Shown here piece by piece: positions 57,323 to 64,000 of a stretch of DNA of 64,000 nt. The notes below the pieces were generated by a model. The model was not told the DNA's origin. It worked only from the letters and a program-made list of their open reading frames with translations, and did not search any database. Each line of letters starts with the position of its first letter. Positions within the stretch are counted from its first letter, which is position 1. Source of the DNA: VMCP01 sp965659745 (lineage in GTDB: Bacteria; Bacteroidota; Bacteroidia; NS11-12g; UBA955); assembly GCA_965659745.1 (NCBI GenBank), contig CBFHXF010000003.1:30601-94600 (forward strand), given 5' to 3'. The translations under genes and the position numbers were made by a program.

Positions 57323-60316
57323 ATGAAAAATTATCTTTTACTGGTACTGTTTGGATTAATGGGGGGCATCGCACATGCCCAAGGATTTGGCAAAATGCAG
57401 TTTATAATCGAAGGAGGGGTTTCTGATGCCACCGGGACAGGGATTGCTAAGGCTAAAATTCAGGTGTACATTTTACCCGCAGATACGTTGAAAATATTGA
57501 GTGATAAAACGCTTATTTTGTCTTGGTTAGAAAGGCAAACAGAGCCATTTTATGTGAGCGAGACAAATTCGGAGGGATTTTTTGGTGGGGAAGTGTCTCG
57601 AGAGTCTTTTCAGAAATTAAGAGCAGCCGGGGTGAGTTTGCGGGAGTCGATGGCGGTTATAAAAGCACAAGCCACGAATTACGAAACGGCCATTAATTTA
57701 GTAAAACCCCAGATGCAACGGGGCGAAACGGGTATTGGCATAGGTTTGGGCATCACTACCCTGTTGAAGCAATCTGAAAAGATGGAGGCGATAGAAATTC
57801 GCACAAAGGCCATAGAAATGAAGGGCGATACCGCAGAAATGAATGCCTCTAACTACAAAGTAAATCCAGATGCGAGTGCGGAAGATTTGGTTAAGAAATT
57901 ACCGGGTGTTATTCAACGAAATGGCGAAATAGAAGCGCAAGGCGAGAAGGTAGTTCGCGTGTTGGTTGATGGGAAGCCTTATTTTGGGGAAGATCCTAAA
58001 GCGGCATTAAAGAATGTGCCCGCCGAATCGATATCTAAAATTCAGATTTACGATGCCCAATCCGAGCAGAGTCAGTTTACGGGATTCGATGATGGGAATA
58101 CCACTAAAACCATGAATATTATTACTAAGTCGGGTTTTAAAAACGGGCAGTTTGGTAAGTTTTATGGGGGTGTGGGTCAATCTATTGACGGCACTGGCGA
58201 TGATACCAAATACAAGACGGGCGCTACTTATAATACGTTTGATGGCGACCGTAGGCTTTCTTTTTTATTCCAGTCTAACAATATTAATGAACAAAATTTC
58301 GCGTTTGATGATATTTCAAGTTCTTTTGGTGGGGGAAATTTTGGGCGTAGGGGCATGGGCGATTTTTTCGTGGCGGGTAACGACGGCATAACGCAATCTA
58401 CTTTGTTAGGATTGAACTATTCGGATAAATGGGGAAAAAAATGGAATGTGAGTGGCAGTTATTTCTTTAGCGATGCCAATAATATTAAGAATAGCAATAC
58501 CGATAGGTTATTCATTACGGGTGGGGAATTGGGAGATTTAGGATTAAGGTACACTGAAGATGCTGAGCAGACCAATTACAGTCAACAGCATCGATTTAGC
58601 TCTAGGTTGGAATGGAATATAGACAGCAACGATCGGATTATCATGCAACCCCGATTGACGTATCAGATTACCAATCAAACTTTACCTACTGTGGGTGTGT
58701 CACAATCTGCGGACTATACCAAGTTGATAAGCTTGATGAACAATCTGTTCACGAATGATAATTCGGCGCTTAACGGAGCTTTTGAAATTGATTGGTTGCA
58801 TGCGTTCGACAAAAAGGGGCGTTCTTTGGCTATTGAATTGGTGCCCAGTTACAATACATCGGGCGGCACGAGTGTGTTAGATAACCGGTTGTTTAGGGGT
58901 TCTGACTCGAGCATCCGTCAACAAGAAACACGTTTAGATCAAGGGGTATTGGGATTGGCTACAGAAATCGAGTATACGGAGCCTTTAGATTCATTTCACA
59001 GTTTATTGTTTACATATGAAATGAATCTAAATCAAAATAATAGCGATCGCTTGAATTACATTCCAACTTATTTTGGGGGCAATTATGAGCTATTAGATAC
59101 GGTTTTGTCGAGCAGTTTCGATAATGGGTATAGTCGCCATGCGGCAGGAATGCGCTTTCAACGAATGAAAAAGGGCATTCAATTGACGGTGGGAGTTGAT
59201 GGTCAGGTAGCCTATTTAAATGGAACGCAAATGTTTCCAGTTGGTTTAGATATAAACAGACGTTTTTTATCGGTCTTGCCACAATTAACTTTAAGAAGTG
59301 GTAAACGCGGTGCTAATGGGATGCGTATTTATTATAGAACGTCTAATAATGCGCCTTCGGTTACTCAGTTGCAAGAGGTAATTAATAATGCGAATCCGCT
59401 TCAATTAACTACGGGAAATAGCAATTTGGTTCAAGATTTTCAACATCGCTTGTTTTCGCGGTATTTCAATATGGATGCCAAAACGGGTCGCATGTTCTTT
59501 GCATTTTTGCGCGGAACGGCATCTATGAACGCTTTAACGACATTAACTCAAATAGCAAGTGCAGCAAGCGGTGGTATTTGGGTTCCCACGGGCGATACCG
59601 CATTTTATTTAAGGCCAGGTACACAATTGTCGAAACCGGTAAATTTAGATGGGGCTTTTACCTTGGGTAGTAGAATCAATTGGTCAAGACCTTTATTAAA
59701 AGGAAAACTTAATTTAAACACCGGGTTTTCCTTCGATTACCGGGAAACTCCAAGTTTGATACAGATTGATGCGTTGGTTCCGCAGAGAAATACCAGTAAG
59801 AATCCGAGTTTGGGTTTTGATTTAGGTTTAGGATCTAATATTAGCGAAAGATTGGATTTTAATATTAGCAGTGCTACTTCTTACAATCAGGTGGTGAATA
59901 CCTTACAAAGCAGTTTAAATCAAACCTATTGGATCCAAAGAACGGGATTACAAATAAATTGGATGCCGGGGGGGAAATGGGTTATTAATTCCGATTTGAA
60001 TCATCAATTATACACCGGTTTTCAGGCTAATTTTAATCAATCTATTTATTTATGGAATATGGGTTTGGGTCGTAAATTTGGTAAGAAAAATGAGTGGGAT
60101 TTCCGAGTTCAGTTGTATGATTTATTAAATCAAAATCAGAGTATTGTTAGAAATGTGAACGAGACCTACTTTGAGGATGTACGCACTACGGTTTTAACGC
60201 GTTACGTGATGGTACAACTAACGTATAATTTACGTGCGTTTAAGGGGAAGCAAGACGACGATGATGGCACGAATGCTATGCATAAGATGTACTATCAGCG
60301 CATGTATAAGAGATAA
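57323..60316 (+). CDS. outer-membrane beta-barrel protein, TonB-receptor-like
   Basis: About 997 residues from the ATG at 57323 (MKNYLLLVLFGLMGGIAHAQ); the TTG at 57311 is less likely. The N-terminal part resembles a carboxypeptidase-like domain but with long inserts. The plug-like region has 'MKGDTAEMNASNYKVNPDASAEDLVKKLPGVIQRNG', 'VRVLVDGKPYFGEDPKAALKNVPAESISKIQIYD' and 'TKTMNIITKSGFKNGQFGKFYGG', a hallmark of the Bacteroidota outer-membrane-beta-barrel group. It lacks an obvious TonB box that I can name. The C-terminal tail after the last strand is Asp-rich and basic (GKQDDDDGTNAMHKMYYQR), unusual for a barrel. Substrate unknown. Confidence 0.87.
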   Translation: MKNYLLLVLFGLMGGIAHAQGFGKMQFIIEGGVSDATGTGIAKAKIQVYILPADTLKILSDKTLILSWLERQTEPFYVSETNSEGFFGGEVSRESFQKLRAAGVSLRESMAVIKAQATNYETAINLVKPQMQRGETGIGIGLGITTLLKQSEKMEAIEIRTKAIEMKGDTAEMNASNYKVNPDASAEDLVKKLPGVIQRNGEIEAQGEKVVRVLVDGKPYFGEDPKAALKNVPAESISKIQIYDAQSEQSQFTGFDDGNTTKTMNIITKSGFKNGQFGKFYGGVGQSIDGTGDDTKYKTGATYNTFDGDRRLSFLFQSNNINEQNFAFDDISSSFGGGNFGRRGMGDFFVAGNDGITQSTLLGLNYSDKWGKKWNVSGSYFFSDANNIKNSNTDRLFITGGELGDLGLRYTEDAEQTNYSQQHRFSSRLEWNIDSNDRIIMQPRLTYQITNQTLPTVGVSQSADYTKLISLMNNLFTNDNSALNGAFEIDWLHAFDKKGRSLAIELVPSYNTSGGTSVLDNRLFRGSDSSIRQQETRLDQGVLGLATEIEYTEPLDSFHSLLFTYEMNLNQNNSDRLNYIPTYFGGNYELLDTVLSSSFDNGYSRHAAGMRFQRMKKGIQLTVGVDGQVAYLNGTQMFPVGLDINRRFLSVLPQLTLRSGKRGANGMRIYYRTSNNAPSVTQLQEVINNANPLQLTTGNSNLVQDFQHRLFSRYFNMDAKTGRMFFAFLRGTASMNALTTLTQIASAASGGIWVPTGDTAFYLRPGTQLSKPVNLDGAFTLGSRINWSRPLLKGKLNLNTGFSFDYRETPSLIQIDALVPQRNTSKNPSLGFDLGLGSNISERLDFNISSATSYNQVVNTLQSSLNQTYWIQRTGLQINWMPGGKWVINSDLNHQLYTGFQANFNQSIYLWNMGLGRKFGKKNEWDFRVQLYDLLNQNQSIVRNVNETYFEDVRTTVLTRYVMVQLTYNLRAFKGKQDDDDGTNAMHKMYYQRMYKR

Positions 60317-60400
60317 TATTTTATAACATAAATTCACTAATTAGTTACTTGTTTTGGTTTAAAACTTTAATGCACTTATTATTGCATTACGTTCGGTACC

Positions 60401-61438
60401 ATGTTCAAATTTAAATTATTAATCGTTTTTTTGATGGCTCCTGTCGTGGCGTTGTCTTATTCAAATACAGGTCAGCCTTATGAAAGGATAAATGCAGATG
60501 GGCTATTAAAAGCCGTTACTAAATACGGTCCAAAAACCGGCTTCTCTAAATGGGATGATTACGAGCCTTATGACGAGCCAAGCTTAGGACAGTGGACTTT
60601 TGGGGGTAATTCGGTTATTAGCACCAGTCAAGCACAATTTTCCAATTGGCAAGGTGGGGGAGAGAATTCTATTGCAATTTCTACTTCTTTGAGTTTGAGT
60701 TTGGCTTATACTAGCGAAAAATTCAACTGGGAAACGAATTTTGATGCGGGATATGGTATCATGTTACAAGGTCGTGAAGGCCAATGGTTCAAGAACGATG
60801 ATCGTTTAGAGATAACTACGAAATTTGGTTTGCGAGCCAATGACAAGTGGTTTTATACGGGACTCGTATCTCTAGGTTCTCAATTTCAGCCAGGATATTA
60901 TAACTTGGGAGATGAAAAACCGATTTCTGAGTTTATGGCACCGGGATATGTTATGGGTTCACTAGGTTTTGATTTCGTTCCGAGCTCTAAATTAAGTGTA
61001 TTTTTAGGTCCTGTTACCAGTAAAAACACCATAGTATTGAATCAAGATTTGGCCAATCAAGGTGCTTATGGTGTAGAGCCAGGAGAATACGATTATTTTA
61101 CGGGTGAGTATTTAACATTAGGAAAAAAGTTTCGCTCCGAGGCGGGTGGTTCCATGCGCGTAGAGTATAACGAGCCGAGAATAGTTAAAAATATTGGTAT
61201 CCAATCGCGATTGGTTTTATTCTCCAACTATATTGAAAATCCAGGGAATATAGACGTGGATTTTGAGAATACCTTTAATTTACAAGTGAATGAGTTTATA
61301 ACCACCAATTTGATTTTACATTTTGTATATGATGATGATATTCAAATTGCTTTAGATGAACTTGGGGAACGCACCGGACCAAGATTGCAATTCAAGCAAG
61401 TTCTTGCGGTAGGTCTGAATATCAATATAGGGGGGTAA
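60401..61438 (+). CDS. DUF3078 family protein
   Basis: A 345-residue secreted or outer-membrane protein. After a signal sequence (FKLLIVFLMAPVVALSY) it shows the family pattern 'WTFGGNSVISTSQAQFSNWQGGGENSIAISTSLSLSLAY', 'WETNFDAGYGIMLQG', 'KNDDRLEITTKFGLRANDKWFYTGLVSLGSQFQPGY', 'FMAPGYVMGSLGFDFVPSSKLSVFLGPVTSKNTIV' and a late '..LKQVLAVGLNINI' strand, consistent with a beta-barrel. DUF3078 function is not established. It stands 84 nt after the barrel gene. Confidence 0.9.
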   Translation: MFKFKLLIVFLMAPVVALSYSNTGQPYERINADGLLKAVTKYGPKTGFSKWDDYEPYDEPSLGQWTFGGNSVISTSQAQFSNWQGGGENSIAISTSLSLSLAYTSEKFNWETNFDAGYGIMLQGREGQWFKNDDRLEITTKFGLRANDKWFYTGLVSLGSQFQPGYYNLGDEKPISEFMAPGYVMGSLGFDFVPSSKLSVFLGPVTSKNTIVLNQDLANQGAYGVEPGEYDYFTGEYLTLGKKFRSEAGGSMRVEYNEPRIVKNIGIQSRLVLFSNYIENPGNIDVDFENTFNLQVNEFITTNLILHFVYDDDIQIALDELGERTGPRLQFKQVLAVGLNINIGG

Positions 61439-61474
61439 TACTATTCACAATTGGCTCTTTTGAGCTGTAGAGGT

Positions 61475-62494
61475 TTAATATTCCGGGAATGGGTTAGGTC
61501 TTTTGGAAACCTTGGTCGCATATGGAAAAATAATGATTGAGATTTCATGAGTAAGGGGAATGGAAGAGTTTTTAACACTTAGGTTCCAATCGTTCGCATA
61601 GCCAATGTAATATTTATCGTATCGCGCACCAAAATAATAATTCAAAGAATAAGATTGTGAACTGTAAGCCTCGGTGTTTTGTATTCCCAATCCCATTCTG
61701 AAATTATCTCGGATACCATTAAACATTAGTGATCTCGATTGTGCTTCAGGAAGAATAGAGTAGGTGGCAGAGGGAACGAATTTTGTGCCTGATTCCGATT
61801 CGAAAATCTCATATCCAGCGTGAATATTGATGTTTAAGGGAATGTTTTGACCGCCTTCTTCAAAGAACGAGATATCAGGCTGGTTCACATTCAGAGCACT
61901 AACGCCTAAAAAACCTTTAGTTCCATAAATAAGTAGTCCCGCGGATGCATGGAAGACATTTTTTGTAATTTGAGCATTGGGTTCTTGGGTGGGTATCAAA
62001 AATCCGGTGTTGGAGGCGTTGATTTGGTCTTCCCAGAAAAATTGTTCAGCTCCAAAATTAAATGAGGAAAATTGGGTGTTTATACCTCCTTTTAGGTATA
62101 AGTCCTTGCTGATTTTTAACTCGTAAGCATAACCTATGTGGGCAGAGATATGAGAGTATCGAGAACGGCCTTCTGATCCAGAAATCAAATCGGTAGTGTA
62201 AACACCCGCGCTGAATGCCGCATTGGTATTAGAAATAGGGGCATCTATCGCTATGGATTGAGCAAATAGTCTTTTGCCCAATCCAAGCCATTGTCCTTTG
62301 GTCCCGGAACTGATTCGAGCCGATTGTTCTTCGTTTAATTGTCCGGTGCCAATTAATGCGGGATTTAACAACGCACGTTGCGCATATGATTGGCGAAATT
62401 GGAGGTTTTGCGCATAACTAAATTTAGTTAATGTTAAAACAGTTATGGTACAAAGTCCTTTTAAAATCATTGTTTTTATATTGGATTTTGGCAC
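61475..62494 (-). CDS. PorP/SprF family T9SS outer-membrane protein
   Basis: A 339-residue barrel protein: leader (ILKGLCTITVLTLTKFSYAQ), then 'NLQFRQSYAQRALLNPALIGTGQ', 'LGKRLFAQSIAIDAPISNTNAAFSAGVYTTDLI' and 'SRYSHISAHIGYAYELKISKDLYLKGGINTQFS', which match PorP/SprF ('..LNPA.aG', 'isy..pi'). Members help T9SS export or anchor particular large surface proteins such as SprB. A large secreted propeller protein begins divergently 209 bp away and is a candidate partner. The usual start with 'MKK' is lacking; MPKSN at 62494 or MIL at ~62470 are both possible. Confidence 0.9.
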   Translation of the reverse strand: MPKSNIKTMILKGLCTITVLTLTKFSYAQNLQFRQSYAQRALLNPALIGTGQLNEEQSARISSGTKGQWLGLGKRLFAQSIAIDAPISNTNAAFSAGVYTTDLISGSEGRSRYSHISAHIGYAYELKISKDLYLKGGINTQFSSFNFGAEQFFWEDQINASNTGFLIPTQEPNAQITKNVFHASAGLLIYGTKGFLGVSALNVNQPDISFFEEGGQNIPLNINIHAGYEIFESESGTKFVPSATYSILPEAQSRSLMFNGIRDNFRMGLGIQNTEAYSSQSYSLNYYFGARYDKYYIGYANDWNLSVKNSSIPLTHEISIIIFPYATKVSKRPNPFPEY

Positions 62495-62621
62495 ATCACA
62501 AACTTAGTGATTTCCATTGAAAAATGGATGTTACTGTTTTTGGTAAACGTTGGATTTTATCTAATTATATGTATAACATTATAAAATAGTATGCTTTTGA
62601 TTAGAAAAAATGGTGAATGTT

Positions 62622-62636
62622 TGCCAAATATTGGCA
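62622..62636. promoter_or_regulatory. palindrome in the divergent PorP/SprF-propeller region
   Basis: TGCCAA ATA TTGGCA is a perfect 6-bp-arm inverted repeat. It lies 68 bp before the plus-strand gene and 128 bp before PorP/SprF. TAATATTG at 62667-62674 is a one-mismatch -7 box for the plus gene. Confidence 0.35.
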
Positions 62637-62703
62637 TTGAAACTATCTTAACAAAAAAGATTTGATTAATATTGCGTAGAGAAAATATTTTGATTTTTTA
62701 ATT

Positions 62704-64000
62704 ATGCCAAATACTACGCACATCGTGAAAAATAAGTTCCCAATTTCCTTAAAATTTCTTTTGGTTATTTTTCTTATTACATTCTCATTGTCTGCATCCG
62801 CTCAAGATAGCGTATATGTTGCATATTCAAATATCAACTACAGCAGTGCGGGTAGGGATTACCTTTCGGATATGAAAGTCGATTCATCGGGAGATGTGTA
62901 TTTCTGTGGACGTTTCAATACGAGTATTTCTTTCGATAATTCCGGTAATCATGACTATAGTTCAAATGGGTCATCTGATTTTTACGTGGTAAAATCTAAG
63001 CCAAACGGAAATGTGATTTGGTCCTTGGCATTAGGAACTGCTGGAGGCGATGATGGCGCTAATAGTATTTTTATTACAGATTCAAATTACTTATACGTGG
63101 TGGGCTATACTGCGGATACCCTTGATTTTAACCCTAATGGTAGTGCTTACAAATGTCATCCAGGTAGTTTCGTTTTGAAACTAGATACAGCAGGGAATTT
63201 TATTTGGGCGAAATCTTATGGATTTACTAGCCCCAATGACGTTTTTGTTTCAGATTCAGGTTATATCAATATTGTGGGTACAGTTATAGGAAATCAAGAT
63301 TTTAATCCAGATACTACCCAAAGTGATATTCTTACTTCTCGAAGATTAGAGGAATGTTATATTTTGAAATTAAATGCTTCGGGCGCATACGAATGGGCGG
63401 TTAGAGTTGGAGATTGGTATGTAGATGTAGGGTTAGATATTACAGGTGATCAAAAGGGTAACACATATTCAACTTTCTATTTTACGGGTACTGTAAAAAT
63501 TCCAAATAATTCAAGCGGGGCTAATTACACTCCCCCTACTGGAGGTAGAAACGGTGGTGTTCTAAAACTAGATGCAAACGGGAACAAAGATTGGTTTGCT
63601 CAATTAGTAGGCGATGGTGGTGTGGTTTATCCCAATTCTGTAATTGTAACGGATTCTAACTTTGTGTATGTCGGCGGTACAACCCAAAAAGACCTTGATA
63701 TGGATCCCGAACCATTAATAGGAGATACACTCAAACCTTTGAATAACGATGCCTTTTTAATTAAGTTAGATAGCAACGGGAATTACATTTGGGGCCGTGG
63801 TTTTGGAGGTAAGGGCGACGAATCAATATCGGATATTATTTACGATGAATCAGAAAATTTAATCTGGTTTACAGGTGAGTTTACAGACTCGATTGATTTA
63901 AATCCTATGGCGGGTCTCTTTAATGTAACTCCTAATGCTGACGGTAAAATGGATGTGTTCTTTGGTTCATTAGATGCCTCAGGTAATGTTGTAAATGGTG
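62704..64000 (+). CDS. secreted SBBP-type propeller protein, 3' end cut by window
   Basis: An open frame from ATG at 62704 runs to the window end (432 codons) with no stop. A signal peptide (FLLVIFLITFSLSASAQ) follows an unusually long polar N-terminus of about 17 residues. The body has repeats typed 'sdfyVvKskpNGNViWslalG', 'IFITDSNYLYVVGYTADTLDFNPNGS', 'FVLKLDTAGNFIWAKSYG' and 'LDASGNVV', which match SBBP (seven-bladed beta-propeller) repeats common in T9SS cargo. A C-terminal sorting domain is expected beyond the window. It is divergent from a PorP/SprF gene. Confidence 0.88.
   Translation, partial: MPNTTHIVKNKFPISLKFLLVIFLITFSLSASAQDSVYVAYSNINYSSAGRDYLSDMKVDSSGDVYFCGRFNTSISFDNSGNHDYSSNGSSDFYVVKSKPNGNVIWSLALGTAGGDDGANSIFITDSNYLYVVGYTADTLDFNPNGSAYKCHPGSFVLKLDTAGNFIWAKSYGFTSPNDVFVSDSGYINIVGTVIGNQDFNPDTTQSDILTSRRLEECYILKLNASGAYEWAVRVGDWYVDVGLDITGDQKGNTYSTFYFTGTVKIPNNSSGANYTPPTGGRNGGVLKLDANGNKDWFAQLVGDGGVVYPNSVIVTDSNFVYVGGTTQKDLDMDPEPLIGDTLKPLNNDAFLIKLDSNGNYIWGRGFGGKGDESISDIIYDESENLIWFTGEFTDSIDLNPMAGLFNVTPNADGKMDVFFGSLDASGNVVNG

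Noticed and set aside
1..64000. CRISPR arrays, insertion sequences, rRNA genes
   Set aside because: No regularly spaced repeats, transposase-like proteins or rRNA sequence were recognised on reading the window.

Overview
The window looks like part of a Bacteroidota chromosome, probably from a marine or freshwater relative of the Flavobacteriales. The evidence is type IX secretion (T9SS) parts and cargo (PorP/SprF, a PorE-like lipoprotein, a sorting-domain protein), TonB-dependent receptors with carboxypeptidase-like regulatory domains, lipid A/Kdo genes (lpxB, kdsA), a menE-like gene, and the Bacteroidota promoter signature TAnnTTTG ahead of several genes. Three runs of N (93, 99, 99 bases) mark it as a scaffolded draft or metagenome assembly; each appears to hide no missing sequence.

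Region 1 (1-9334) is the accessory part: one end of an extracellular contractile injection system (eCIS). A leftward operon encodes a two-TM membrane protein, a DUF4255 cap/terminator protein, a 276-aa unknown protein, sheath, two tube proteins, a DUF5908-type small protein and an Afp7/LysM-type baseplate protein cut by the window edge. Spike, gp25-like, baseplate J and tip genes are expected beyond base 1. A divergent rightward operon encodes the Afp15/Pvc15-like AAA+ ATPase, a 632-aa low-complexity/amphipathic protein and a 157-aa chaperone-like protein, ending in a terminator. The last two are the best candidates for an undescribed cargo-chaperone pair.

Region 2 (9464-25535) holds lpxB, a small membrane protein and surE; an Oar-like TonB receptor; a propeller sensor kinase with a LytTR regulator; a mutarotase-like gene, a small membrane protein and a membrane-bound AraC-type regulator; then menE and a class-V PLP enzyme joined by a short tandem duplication of the PLP gene's 3' end.

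Region 3 (25686-43382) is mostly housekeeping: anmK, amino-acid dehydrogenase and pepT as a compact operon; a fatty acid desaturase; Dps; an AsmA-like protein with a charged helical tail; HtrA/DegQ; kdsA; a PorE-like OmpA lipoprotein with an extra retropepsin-like domain; a T9SS sorting-domain mini-protein; an M1 aminopeptidase; and tRNA-Asp.

Region 4 (43550-64000) includes a phosphate-related set (PhoD-like phosphatase, DUF47, PiT transporter, OprP-like porin), two coupled C1q-like secreted proteins, an FG-GAP/ASPIC lipoprotein, two TonB/outer-membrane barrel proteins, a small lipoprotein, an FeS-BCP-type photolyase relative without its Fe-S cysteines, a DUF3078 protein, PorP/SprF and, divergent from it, the start of an SBBP-type propeller protein running off the window.

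All assignments are from reading sequence and motifs; no database search was run.
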